64,000 nt of DNA from Phoronis australis (Eukaryota > Phoronida > Phoronidae), in the NCBI GenBank assembly GCA_002633005.1, contig NMRA01000209.1:486174-550173 (forward strand), read 5' to 3'. Positions 11,689 to 23,785 of this stretch are shown piece after piece; position 1 is the first letter of the stretch; every line of letters begins with the position of its first letter. The notes under the pieces were generated by a model. The model worked only from the letters and a program-made list of their open reading frames with translations. It did not search any database and was not told the origin of the DNA. The position numbers were made by a program, and so were the translations under genes.

Positions 11689-11796
11689 TTTGAGCTCTAA
11701 CTGTTTTGACTTCTGATCTCTCACCTGAACAGTTTGTTCTCCACCTGAGTCGCCTGTTTAAGTATGTGATCTGTTTCCTTGAACATGGTTTAAGGT

Positions 11797-11802
11797 AATA
11801 AA
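11797..11802 (+). terminator. Polyadenylation signal AATAAA
   Basis: AATAAA lies 109 bases after the stop codon of the 11-kb gene. An earlier AATAAA at about 11,460 lies inside the last intron and would only matter for alternative 3' ends. Confidence 0.5.
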
Positions 11803-13766
11803 CCGAAACGTTGGATAGATATGTCGTTATTTACTTACGCGCTAATTTTTAAATTCGGCATGGACGTAAGTAAAGCCCGTCATTATGATGTTTTGGATTA
11901 TATTTCCACAATTACCGGGAAATCACGAAAACCCTTCATAGTTTATTGAGACTGGCCAATCCTAAAACTACGAATTCCAAAAAGCACAGGTACCTTAATT
12001 TCGTAACATGTCTACTTTTTCAAATGGCTAGATTTGCCTTCTGTACTGAACTACTTACAATATTGATTAATACTCTTCATCCTCATCATGGCTGTCATCT
12101 ACTCGCTGGAAAGATGAACAAGGCAGATTAAAGTGTGTGAGGGAAACTACAGGCGCACACATCATCTTTTATTGCTTGAAACAGATTTTATTAAGTGAAA
12201 GTGTCTTTAACGAATTCTCATTATTAAGGTTAACGCTTACAAAAATAGTCAAACACCCTAACTAATTGAGTTGTGCCAACCAATCACCTAGGACAGTCTT
12301 GTACTTACATTTCGTGCAACTGTACTTTTGTCTATTTATCTATTAGTTTTATTTACTGTTAACACTTACTCCTGGTCCTCTGGGTGGGAAGCTCATGTTG
12401 GCCATATTTTCGTCTACTGTCAAGTACCTTGGGAGTGCAACCTAGATAAAGCAGAAATTTAAAGTTTATTGTCAGAACGGAGCAATAATAGATTATATTC
12501 CATAACACAGTAAGCAACTTCATTAGAAACCCAGAATTATACGAAAAATTAGGTAAACACTCTTAAGTTATTATTGAGATGAGCTGTGACAGACATCTTC
12601 TTCATTTTCGTTGAGTTTCTCTCCCTGTGGCATGGAAGAAAGTGTGTTGTGCAGTGGATTAGACTGAGGTACCACACATCTATTCATTTACGATGGCCAT
12701 TAAAAGTATAAATCTACAGGAAAAATCCTCACGCCCACCAATATATTCACATTGACTTGCATCACTAACCACAACAAAAATCTTCAGCAATACGCATCAC
12801 GTAGCTCAGAGTCAATAACTTAGTCTGCTTAACTGTTCATGCCACATGGGAAGTGTTTCCGCATATTTGATTTACTATGGGCCAATGTCTTCGAATTATA
12901 CTTTTATATAATAGAGATACTATACATGTACATGTAACTGACAGGTTATTCGAAAAACGCCACCTTGTGCCCCAATTGTGAACAACCCATATTAGTGGCA
13001 GGACTTTATCCAAGTGCAAACAATAATCGGCAACCATGAAACCAGTCAAGACCATAAGACATGTCCCAGTACATTTACATGTAATACATAAACATGAAGT
13101 TGGCAATGCTGACAAGAGCATGTATACTATTTTCATTTCGTAAGAACGGAAGTAGTTATAACAATTGCATTCTTCGCCAGAATGCTTTCGCACTGGTCAT
13201 TTAAAGACAGAAATCTCGAGCACATCCTTCTTGAAGTCGACTATTTGAATAGCAGATATACATATCGTCTCGAGTCGAAATCGTAAAATACCTAAATCTA
13301 ACCATTCACCTTTTTGGGGTAAGTTTGCTGTGATTATGGCAGTTAATGAAGCGAACACAAGTGTTTTTACGGTGACAACAGTTAAGTGCCTGGCAGTGTA
13401 TTCGTTCGCGGCGGGTTATCCGCGCACGGCTGTGCATCCGCTTGCAATTAATCCCCTTCAATGTCCGTTAATGACTGTGATTCCAATCGATAAGGCCGGT
13501 AATCAGTGAGACACTGGTAGCAAAGCCCTATCGTCAGGAGTTGTCCGACTCGGAGGGTGACCAACATTACCCACTCAAAAAGTAGTTAAATTTGGCCCTT
13601 AGGCTACAGGTACAGTGGTCACTGTCGATAGACCACATGGCATTCGCTGCCAAACACTTTACTAAGCCTTTGCTCAGCACACTTCTGAAAGAATTCATAC
13701 TCAGTTACACGCCTTGTCCGTCACAACCAGAGCTTAAATACAGTGAAGGCCTTTGATGTGACAGAT
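11803..13766. other. No supported gene
   Basis: AT-rich DNA. A minus-strand open frame of 118 codons at 12,837-13,193 is of a length expected by chance in this much sequence and shows no splice sites or motif. Confidence 0.5.
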
Positions 13767-14310
13767 TAAAGACGAAGACAACCTTTTTCATTAAAAATAA
13801 TGTTCGATGATTATCCCAGACATATTTTTAGTTAATTACGACTTATCGTAATGTAATTAAATACTGGTGCCATACTCCGGAAGTGAAGCGACTTTTCGAT
13901 TCACATAGTCTGACTGTTTGAGCTGTCGAATCAGTCATTGTTGTACCTCGGTTGTGGTAAGTTCGATCCTCGTTTGCTTTTGCTTACGAGTCATTCAACA
14001 TGTCGCACAGTTGCTGCGTAGCAGGATGTACTCATCTTCGTCACACGCGCACTCTGGGTGTAACATTACATCGCTTTTCGTGTGGAGAACGTAGAGTTAC
14101 CCGTCCACGCAATGTGCAAAGCAGTGGTGAATAACCCAGTGTGTGACGAGCATTTTCTGCCGTGGGATTGCAAAAAATATATGTATGCTGAATTGATGAA
14201 GGTCCCTGCGAAACGACATCTGAAGAAAGTATGTCCACTTTACACCAAAAATCTTGAAGTAGGGTGCATTTTAGTCATAAAAGACCCGGAAGTGAAATGT
14301 TGAGGAATGC
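13767..14310 (+). mobile_element. THAP fold-back element, copy 2 (left half only)
   Basis: From GAAGACAACCTTTTTCA through the CGGAAGTGAAGCGAC block, the ACCTCGGTTGTGGTAAGTTC block and into the THAP frame, this matches the left half of the element at 41,093-42,442. The interior and the whole inverted right arm are missing, so it is a truncated copy. Confidence 0.7.
14000..14302 (+). pseudogene. Broken THAP-domain gene
   Basis: An ATG opens with MSHSCCVAGCTHLRHTRTLG, the first Cys pair of a THAP finger, followed by HRF. A deletion then removes much of the central part and the frame hits TAA. In another frame the second half continues with VCDEHFLPWDC (the C-x2-H pair and HF) and a KVPAKRHLKK tail. 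The result is a frameshifted and shortened THAP domain. Nearby sequence supplies no transposase catalytic core. Confidence 0.7.
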
Positions 14311-15030
14311 GCTACTGCGGTGGGCTAAATACTATGGGAAAAATATGGTCGGTGAACAAAATTGGACATTTCTAAATTCTTGAGCACCACATCACCGCCA
14401 AGGGGCTCTTTCCCAGCTAAAGTAGGCAGATAGGGAGGTGTTGCTGAGAGTGAGAAGTCAAAATCCAAAAAGTCTTACCGAAATAAAGAAGACCCTTACC
14501 GAGACAATACAGTCCAAATGAGGTCCAACACAATACCAAGATAAAAAATGCCTATCGGAGACCGTACATCAAAGCCAAATTATCACAGTAGCTGAGAGAG
14601 CAAAATACCACCGAGAAAAGATGGTGGCACGTCCCTAACTTACTCCTCATGTGCAAACTAATGAGTGGGGATATTTTATACAAGTTTAGACTAACTGTCG
14701 AGTATGTCTGATACAACAGAGTACTTGGTCTGTGTTCTACATAGAGACAGACCTCGGGATCAAAACCCAGTCTAGATTTCGGACGATTCAAAAGTATCTC
14801 CCGGGCCAGAGCACAGTTTTAGAGCCAAAGGCAAGTAAAGCAAGATAATCAATAATTAGGAGTATTTTATACAACATAGTCCTGGCATGTGTTCTTATTG
14901 AATAGCATATTGGCAGGATTTACAGTCAGAATGGCTATATTTTTAATTATGCATCCGTAAGGCCTCCGCCAGACTTTTGTATTGGGGAATCTTCACCAGT
15001 TAACTCTGTGACTTCTAAAGGTCTCTAGCA
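14311..15030. other. No supported gene
   Basis: AT-rich sequence with no exon-like frame or repeat that I can identify. Confidence 0.45.
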
Positions 15031-15200
15031 CACCAGGACCCGGTGCCTAATGTCAAAGTCAAACTCGAACTCAGACTCGAACATTTCTAGGCGAAATCTT
15101 TATCAGTCGAGTCAAACTCGAAATCGCGTGCCAAATGTTCATTTTCGAGTGGACTCGAAATCGAGTTTACTCGAGAAATCGTACTCGAATTACTGAGGAA
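15031..15200. repeat. Diverged ACTCGA-word repeat
   Basis: It starts CACCAGGACCCGGTGCC and continues with repeated CAAACTCGAA/GACTCGAA words and TTTTCGAGTGGACTCGA. It is related to the ends of the 8.5-9.9 kb element but lacks a clear inverted partner. Confidence 0.55.
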
Positions 15201-16131
15201 CTCTAATTCGTTGTGAAATAAATACAAAATTATAATTTTCTGGGTGATCGTCTGGTTTTGAGTGGAAACGTCACAAACACCAGCAACAAATGCAAGTATT
15301 TGAGTGATATTGCATCCAGTGAGTTCAATCTAGAAGCAGCAAAACCGTTGATTCCATTCATAATCCATGGTGCGTCAGTGTGGTATTGGTGAAAAGTTAT
15401 AATTTGAAAGCAGCTTAGGCTCACCTTACCTAAACAGGTTCGGATAGGAAACCTTGCTAGTATTTAGGCAAACGACAACCTTTTTGTTGCCAAATTACGG
15501 AAAAATATACGATTTTAAGCCCTAAAGCCAGTGTAGTTATTTTAACCAGCGTTTGGTTAGCATCCCACTTCTGCTCATAGCCTCGTTCTGAACTTCTTAA
15601 TTAACGAGCGTTGTTGTTGTCATGTATTCTATACTAGGCCTACATCAAAAGGTTTGAAAATACATTGTTGCTTCCGTCGACGGTTCTGCGTAATGCTACA
15701 TTGAACTACATGTACTTTTGTATAGAAAGACATCTTAATTGATAAAAATCAAAAACTTTCGTTTAATTGGACTTGGCTGAAACTAGAAGAACATTTTAAA
15801 ACCAATCCTTTATTGTGTTTAGAACACTACATCAATCGAACTGTCTGAAAATTTCATTTTAGCCCGATCATCCAGTAGTAAAATTATTATTTCCAAATAT
15901 AGCAAAATATGGATATTTTCGTGTGGTTCCTTACGCGTTAAAAGTTCACTTAGGAAAAACTGTGCTATGTAACCATGGTCTTAAATGCAACATGGACTCG
16001 TTCAAGTTGTAATCACGATATTCATTTTAATGCCGAAGACGTTAAGCGAATCGTCGTGTTTTTTTTACATAAGAAATAGTTGAATGAACAATTTATTGAA
16101 ATAGGTATCACGGATTGCAATTGTCTTTTAG
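15201..16131. other. No supported gene
   Basis: AT-rich DNA with no exon-like frame or repeat that I can identify. Confidence 0.45.
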
Positions 16132-16327
16132 CATGGAGACGTAAGAGCAACCAGCAATCAATCCATTGCTTCTGCCAAAAGATGTCTGTGGACAACAGAA
16201 GAAGAAAATGCTCTTATAGAGAACGTAAAGGCGTTGAAAACCACGTTGGTGATCACCGAGTTGTGGGTGGTGAAAATCATCAGCCAAAAAGGGCGGGATG
16301 GAAGATGGTGGCATACCTCATCAGTAG
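16132..16327 (+). CDS. Possible exon with Myb/SANT-like sequence
   Basis: A TTGTCTTTTAG acceptor is followed by a 196-bp open frame. It includes KRCLWTTEEENALIENVKA, whose W..EEE..LI..V pattern is typical of the first helix of Myb/SANT-type DNA-binding domains, then KIISQKGRDGRWW. It ends in a GTGAAT donor in phase 1, and the small exon at 16,446-16,476 fits that phase. CpG content is higher than in the flanks. It could belong to a cellular gene or to a transposon DNA-binding protein. The domain call rests on one short motif. Confidence 0.42.
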
Positions 16328-16445
16328 GTGAATATCCGTGCGCACAGTGCGAAATACACATAAGCGAATGTGATATTATGTAGTTTCAATGACAGTTAAT
16401 TTCAGTTTATCCAAAATTTGATTGACTGTATTCCTTCAATTTCAG

Positions 16446-16476
16446 CCATTCACTACCAAAAGGTCGAATGGCCAGT
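16446..16476 (+). CDS. Possible 31-bp exon following 16,132-16,327
   Basis: A very strong acceptor (TATTCCTTCAATTTCAG) precedes 31 bases that read AIHYQKVEWP in the phase left by the previous exon. They are followed by GTAAGA. The phase match and site quality support a real small exon. The next exon is not found, and a Penelope fragment begins 240 bases downstream. Confidence 0.4.
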
Positions 16477-16714
16477 GTAAGAAAAACTTCAGAATTTAAA
16501 GCCATTTTGTAACAAGATAATTGTTGTTTGTTGATTGATTTCATTTTACGTTTAATAAGTTATATAAAACGTGAACGTCTACCTAAAAGTCGGAGTGTAA
16601 TTTTTTGTGTCTTATTCAACTTTATTTGGTATACATAATGTTAATGCATTTCATAAATTCGTAGTTATGTAGTACAAGGAAGTAAAATCTGACAAGACCA
16701 AGAGCTAGGAAAGA

Positions 16715-17020
16715 AAAATCAAATCTCTCCTGAAAACTGTAGATGGCTCATTACCACGTGACACACTCAACAGAATCAACCCAAACAACACAAAAGCCCC
16801 ACATATGTATGGTAAACCTAAGATACACAAACCTGATATGCCAATGAGACCAATTATAAGCAACATTGGTTCTCCCTGACACCAACTAGCCAGATTCCTC
16901 AACAACAGCATATCCCCAGTAGTTGGAAAAACTGACTCCTACGTAAATGACTCGAAGCACTTCGTGTCAATGTTGCCATCAGTCAGCATTACACCAAATG
17001 ACACCATGGTGAGCTTTGAT
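16715..17020 (+). pseudogene. Penelope-like element reverse transcriptase fragment
   Basis: The plus-strand frame contains APHMYGKPKIHKPDMPMRPI, then FLNNSISPVVGKTDSYVNDS and ends near MVSFD. This is the hallmark N-terminal reverse transcriptase region of Penelope-like retroelements (a LYGLPKIHKP...RPI pattern, then L...L.PLVG.T.S.V.NS). One in-frame stop interrupts it (TGA at about 16,878). The match stops at the VSFD motif, before the catalytic aspartates, and no endonuclease domain is seen. It is a short dead fragment of a retrotransposon. Confidence 0.85.
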
Positions 17021-20019
17021 GCATGTTATAGAATGAGAAATAATGGATGGGAATTTTTTAAAAGCAAAAATTTTCTAAATTTCACGAAACCAAACTCATG
17101 CGCTAAGTCTCAAAAAATAAAATTCTGTGATTTTGAGTACAGAATCTTTCAATTGGTTTTTACGCGGAGTCACTCTTAATGTCATTTACCGGTCATCCTA
17201 GTTGACTCATCAATTTGAGACCTTTTGATCAGTTGTCCTACAGTCATGATTTTTTTCAAAAGCGGTGTTCAGTTTTAATAGTCCTTTAATCAGCAAAATA
17301 TAAAGGCTTGATGTCTAAACTTACTTTCCAAGTTACCTGTACATGCACATATAGTGTACATGTATGTATACACTTTATTATTCAAAGGCAGCGGGCTACG
17401 CATGGTATACTATACACTCACCGTTGGTGGAAAGTTCGCCCTCGTGAAAAAAATGTGAACGCCATACAGAGTAAATACGTAAACGCAGTTGTTCCCTGGG
17501 CTCTTCCACTGTAAATAGATGTAATATATAACAATACTTTTAAGTGTGATTTGGCTGATCGCAGCTTATTTTGCCTGATCTCTCAATAAATTTACTGTAA
17601 CACTTGCTACATCTTGCAAGCCGACGACACATATCACCCGTTTCCTCGACATTTCAGCTTACTCAACGTGGGAGTTGCACGGTAGGTAAAATGCATATCT
17701 CTGTTCAGTGTTCCTGAAAATGGCAGTAACAGTGAACAGTGCGAGCTTATACGTCTTTTATTCCAGGATCAGAAACACACGTTACTGAATTCAAGCATAG
17801 ATTTAACGAGCATGCAAAATGAAATCAACTTGACTAAATTGTTAGACTGCAAGTACATCAGCAGCGTTTTTCACCAAACACAGTACCATCGTGTTAATCT
17901 TTCGCACGTGCAAACCCAGGGTAACTACCCTAATGAACACGGGCAGTCATACACGTTGAAGTACATGTGTAAGTACCCTAATAGTTCGTGATCTTAGCAG
18001 TAAGAGAATAAGTACTGAGGTATGGCCATCTTTACAGTGGCAGAGTAAGTTAACTGATATGTAATACGCAGCGTGCGTTATATCTAAATTGTTATCACAC
18101 AATTTGAGTTTCTTTTTTCTAAGGGAGCGGCATTCCTCAGCTATAGCCCTTTTCGGCAAGTTCGCACTTCTGTAACACCTGTTTGTGTGTGACTCAGTCC
18201 GATCATATTCAACACATTTTAGTGAATATGCAAACAATTACAGTAACAACAACAACGAGATACCAGTAGCGTATCTCAAGATCGTTAGAGGCTGACACTC
18301 ATTCAGCTCATGTGTGCGTGCAACATGTATTTATTGTCTAGTTATTGCCATACCAAACTTGTGAAACTGAAATGGAAACCGTAGTGAACATGTACATGTA
18401 CTTGGTATGGTGTAGCGATTAAAGCTATTGAATTAGGTGCCTATTTTGAAGACGTTTTGTATGAAATAAAGACAAGTTCGCGTCTATTCCATATTACCTG
18501 AACGACAGGCGGTGGGAACTAGGGATATATGACATAAATGTTATACATTAGACGCAATGTGTCGTCAGCAAGACTTATTGAGAAACGTCCTGACGCACGC
18601 ATGTAATGCGGCGTACTCTGATCACGCTGCTCAGATGTTACGTTATTTTGCGTGAATTTAAAGACCATTGTAGTCAAATGGAATTGTTTGTTTGTTTTTA
18701 TTAATTTAACGCCATGTTGCAGTGAGACTACTGTACTTACCGTCCCTTTGAATTTGATCACTGTACTTTGTCTGTAGTATCTTTCGATTCTTTTCTTAAA
18801 GGTTTTGTGTAGGACATCACTCCTGTAATTTTTGATCCTTTCACGCTTTCGCTTCTAGAAAATAGAGAAAGAATAAATTTGTAATTTGATTTTCACCTGA
18901 AAAGCAGCAAGTGTTCATGGGAACTGAATTTCTTTACAAGTATACTCAATATACCCGGTTTTGTGATTTCAACAAATCCTCACTGTGTCACCTGCATACA
19001 GTACATGTATGCATCATTGGCACCTCACTTGTGTGAAAAAAGCATATTTTAACCAAAAATTCATGCATGTACTTGTACTCTCTGTGTCATATGATGAGTA
19101 TTTTGGTTCTTGCAGTGTAATCATTTTAAAGCATGGCTTATGTTTGTCCGTTTAGCAAACTGTATAAGCAGTTTTAAAAGCCAGTCCACGAGAAAATCAA
19201 AAACCACTCTTGGGGTCACCGTTCCCATTCAGCTTGAACTGTGATACAAAAATCACAAACGTTGCATTTATTAACTCTTAAGAATGACAGCATGGAAGAA
19301 TAAGGTAAAATACAGCAGCGTTGGGACATGGATAGCCACGTACTTTGAAATTGGTGTCTTATTACTATTTCTTGAGTTGATCTATTTCTCCCTCTCCAAA
19401 AAAACTTGTTCCACCTGGACATTCCTTATAAAAACAGAAACAAGTCGTCCAGAACATATTTAAAAAGTCTGCTCAAACGAAAGCATCCCTAGGTTACTAA
19501 CGCTATAAACCTTGGGGCTCTTCCACGATTTTGGATAATTTAGGTAATTGAAGGTTTTCCAGTAAGATGAAATAAAAAGTCAGATTTTACTTGTTGTATC
19601 ACAATAATGTGACGTCCTTGCCCCACTATACTTTAAAACAGTAGTCTCTGGGTGACCAACTGACTGGTGTTGTTAAAATTCAGATATGATCAGCATTTGA
19701 CATTAAATTTAGCATGGCGGCTAAACTTCAAGAACAAAAAATCGCTGATAAAATTTGTATTTAACATCTTATCCCTTTTAATCAAAGTATGATTAGATGG
19801 GACTGACTTCTGATTCAATCATCTAAAATCATTAAGATGTGACTGAATACTGACTGAATTATTTTTAAATACAAATACTGCATTGATATGTGTATTTACG
19901 GTGTCAAATATTTTATCGAAACTGTTGTCTTGACATCATAGTCACATTTATGACCAAGTGTATATTGATTTGCCACCGGTTTCAATTAAAAAAGTTCACA
20001 CAAGGGAACTAGAGGCCCA
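17021..20019. other. Mostly unannotated AT-rich DNA
   Basis: Apart from the tentative minus-strand exon at 18,036-18,169, I see no supported coding or RNA feature here. Confidence 0.45.
18036..18169 (-). CDS. Tentative isolated exon
   Basis: A GTGTTACAG acceptor opens a minus-strand frame with SANLPKRAIAEECRSLRKKK, and a GTAAAG donor closes it after ...VNLLCH. The central basic stretch looks coding, but no partner exon was found on either side and the length is short. This could be a chance frame. Confidence 0.25.
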
Positions 20020-21640
20020 GGGCAAAATACATCAGTCTAAAGTTGCTCAGAGGCGTGACGTGGATCACAGCCTCGCACAGGCGGCTTGTTTCATGGCAGC
20101 AAGATGACAGAGGAGCAGCTAGCATTGTGGAAAATGTGGGCCCCATAGCTTTCATAGGTGAGAATCGCCCTGCAGGACTAATCATCCCACATACACAAAA
20201 AGCGAACAACACAGAGAAGCATGTGATGCCAGAATTGAAAGAGATGCATGCCTCCTTGTGAAGATGAGATTGACTGCATTTTCACCCTTCTCCAGAGGAC
20301 CTACACTACGAAATGCCATCAATGTGTTTTGTCGCCTACAAAGACGTCAAATTGCATGAATTTCATGTTTTCCCCGTGTGTGAGCGGGCGTCGGTTATTA
20401 CCGACAGGTGCTAAGAACTTTCGGTTGGACATTAGACTGAAGACGGGTTCGAGTTAAGCACTTTATTAATCTCAACCTTCCGAAGAAATGTTTTACGTTC
20501 CAGCCAGTGGTGCGAAGCGTTGACTTGTGCAACTTATGCAACACTTTCAGCAGCTCCACTGTAACTCTCCAGAAACTATTTTTGATCCAACTTGTTCTTC
20601 TAGCTATTGTTGGTGGTATCCCGGTTGTGTAACTTGTACCTTGAGGAGCCTTGAGGAAACGGTGAGCTTTGAGATCAGTCCATGCCAACCGTCCCTCTCT
20701 GAAGACAACTTGGTCTTGAAGAAGGGTGACAACCCTCAACTGTCTCAAGCTGTGTATGACTCCTGTTTCAAAGCCCATACACTTGTAGGAGCTGCAGATT
20801 CTACACCTTCAGCACACCTCTAAACTGAAAGGAATGTACTTGACGTGGAGCCTTGTTGCACAATCTCAAATGGAAGGAAGACGATATGTACGGAGAGTTT
20901 GTCCGAGCATATGCTGACTTCAAGCAAATCACTTTGAGACAGCCAATGTTGCCTTTGATGGGTATGTGGCAGACTCTTCGATAAAGTGTAACACGTAGCA
21001 GAGACAGAGAGCGACCAGCATCAATCCGACTGTGAACTTCATTGGAGAAAACAAATTTCATGGAGGGAGAGACAAATTCCAATCCATCGGCAGTAACAAG
21101 CAACAACTCATTGCCTTAATGAGTGATCAGCTTCAGAAAGTGGGATGCACAGTCGTTCAGGCTGAAGAGGCGCTGATGTGAACATTAAAAGGACAGTATT
21201 AAACAGTACAGTTGTGTAGTTGACCAAAGTAATCGGCGAGGACACTGACCTGTCGATGCATCTGTTCCATTACTATATGGCTGACGAGAAACCAATTATG
21301 TTTCAAATCAGACAGTTAGTCAAGAATCAATCTGAAACTATACGACTAAAGTTAAATGAAATGTGTGCTCGGTACAAGTTGTGAGCCCAGCTACTATTCC
21401 AGCATTCCTTCATAAAATGCGACCCAACGGCTTGTTGTTTATGGCGTTGGGAATAATCAGTCTTTCAGAAACTCGCGAAAGACGACCACGTCCCGCTGAG
21501 AGAGAAAAACTTGGCAGCCAAGTAATTGTTGCATGTTTGGTCGGGACAGCATATGTTCTCTGGTAACAATGCGTTACTGCCGAAATCACCAAGAAGGTTG
21601 CTGCTGCTAAGTCTTTGTTTTCTCCCGACAGTGTTCCAGC
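20020..21640 (+). pseudogene. Decayed transposon-type gene with a VIGEDTDL motif
   Basis: Fragments in shifting plus-strand frames can be ordered. They are TANVAFDGYVADSSIK at about 20,940-20,990, then KFHGGRDKFQSIGSNKQQL and KVGCTVVQAEE at 21,050-21,170, then VIGEDTDLSMHLFHYY at about 21,228-21,275. The order FDGY, SNK.Q.LI, L...GC.V..A..DAD, then GEDTDLLVLL is that of a widespread invertebrate transposon-associated protein with a probable PIN/NYN-like nuclease fold. Several frameshifts and stops break it. The boundaries and the parts before 20,880 are uncertain. Confidence 0.55.
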
Positions 21641-23617
21641 AGCTGAACCAGTCATAAGTTTTCATAGTCTCTGAGTGTACTACCAGGTCATGATATTAAC
21701 AGAAATTAAAAATCTTCAGCAACAAATCTTGAAAATGCCTGGTGATCTTGTTGAATCCTGTTTCCGTGGCGGATTTACACTTTCAATGTAGCAATTTAAT
21801 CAGTTTATCGCGTTCCAAACCTTTTCAAATAAAGAAAAGGGTTTATATTTTGAAGTCATTGACCCATAATATAACTGTGCAGCCTCGGTACACATTCTGC
21901 GACAGCGCATTCCAAACCCTCTAGTTGATTAGATTGCAGTCAGGAATTTGTGTAAAACATGTTGTAATCAACCCAAAAAAACTCTTTCAGCACCTGAAAA
22001 CACCATCTTTACTTCAAAAATGTAGCACCCAACCTGTAAAATATTTCTGTGACACAACACTTAAAAACATACTTCTGAGTAACTTGATTGCAAAGAGTCA
22101 CCATCTTTGATAATAACACAAAGTAATAGGTACGCTAATTTGGCATTTGTTTTTTGAGTCACAAAAGTATATTTGGAGCCCTGAAACGAAATCACAGTGT
22201 ATCATTACAATTATTTATCTGACAAATACATTGATATGCACAAGTTTTGTGCAATATCAATGAACGTTTTTCAAAAAATAGCGGTTAAAGCTCAAAACTT
22301 TTGTTTTGGAAACCCGATTAAATGATAATGATTTTCAGTTCTTGAATTTTAGCTGCCATCAAACTGTACATAATTTTTAACGACACCAATGAGTCTCTCA
22401 CCTCATTAGAATAGAACCAAAAAGTATGTCTCTATCACAATTATTGGAAAAATTATACCGGGTATCTGTTTTTAAGGATCTCGAAATTTATGGTGGCCAT
22501 CTTGGAAATGATGCAGTTTTAATCCATCCCATTTCTGGTTGTCAGAGTTTCGTCAGAATTTTTTCCTGTTGATGGATATGCACAATAGGGTATAACACCA
22601 CTGTAAAACCTTTTGTTATTGGTCAGGTGTTATGCTGACTGGATTATGAAGTATGAAGCTCATTCAAAGCCTCCTTTTCCTTAGTTTTATAATGTTTATT
22701 ATCATTGTTATAACGCTTCTCAGTCGCCTTGGCAACACTATAGGCATGTCAAAGCGAACCCGATTTTGGCAGACACTAAAACGACTTTCCCTTACGGTTT
22801 TCTTGAACAACACTTGATAACCCTCAAAAGATTGAAGGAAATTTGGAAGCACCTTTAAAAGTCTGCTTACCGGGCAAGCGTGACCTACATGTACATTTAT
22901 AGCGAATTACACGACAAATGCGAGAACAGATCACTCACTTAAGTTATTATTGTCCAATTTGTGAGATATGGTGCGACTTTTTAATTCATCCCTGATTTTG
23001 GCAACAAAACGAGGATTGGATAAAATCATCAATATATGGTTCACTATCTTTTAATGTGACTTTGGCTCTGCCTGAATTACTAAATTTTCTAAAGTAGGTT
23101 TCAAGTTACTTATCGTGGTGAAATGATCAGTTTGTGTTACGCATTAATTACTACTCAGATCAATTCAGATTTACTTTGATAGATGAAACCCTTGGTTAAC
23201 TTAGAAATTTAAAGCTGTGCAACGGGGACGTCATTTTTATCGCTTATGCGAGTGTGACCCTCGAGTGACCAAAATTAGTTTTTTGATGGAATCAACTCAA
23301 CAATTAGCATTCTGTAGATCCGACATATTGAAATGAGGAGGTTCGCTGGTCTCTCCAATAGTTAGCATCTGACAGGGTGCACACATAGTTTTCTTAATAC
23401 TAAACTCATTGGAGGTGCAGAATAGACTAGAATCATCTTAAAACATGTTTGTGCTATCGTCCCCTGCAGAGAAACATTTTGATCGAATTTCATGAAATTT
23501 GACAGCAAAAATGTAGTCATACAAACATTTGCAAAAGTCTCTGAAGTACCTTCATGAGGTCCATGAAATACCCTGTAGTCAAGGACTTTAAAATAGGTGG
23601 ATTATGTCATTTCTATT
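21641..23617. other. No supported gene
   Basis: AT-rich DNA; a minus-strand frame at 22,664-22,852 has no splice support. Confidence 0.45.
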
Positions 23618-23785
23618 CAGTGGCGGATTTAGACCGGGGGTCAAAGGGACAATGGCTCCCACTTAAAACTCTCCCAGATTCCATTTGGCAGTTTGGGAGT
23701 GCGAATGTCTGGCGGGCAACATCCTACCTAATACTCTGCCCTAACACCCCCCCTCCCTCAACTCAAAATCTTGGATACGCCCTTG
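23618..23785. mobile_element. CAG-GGCGGAT MITE, copy 1
   Basis: It begins CAGTGGCGGATTTAGA and ends TCTTGGATACGCCCTTG, a degenerate inverted repeat of the family ends CAGGGGCGGATCCAGGATTT. The interior holds ATTCCATTTGGCAGTTTGGG and ACTCTGCCCTAAC, shared with the copies at 37.4, 54.5 and 63.5 kb. No coding capacity. Confidence 0.75.

Noticed and set aside
12837-13193. 118-codon minus-strand frame
   Set aside because: Several frames of this length are expected by chance in 64 kb; no splice sites, motif or coding composition.
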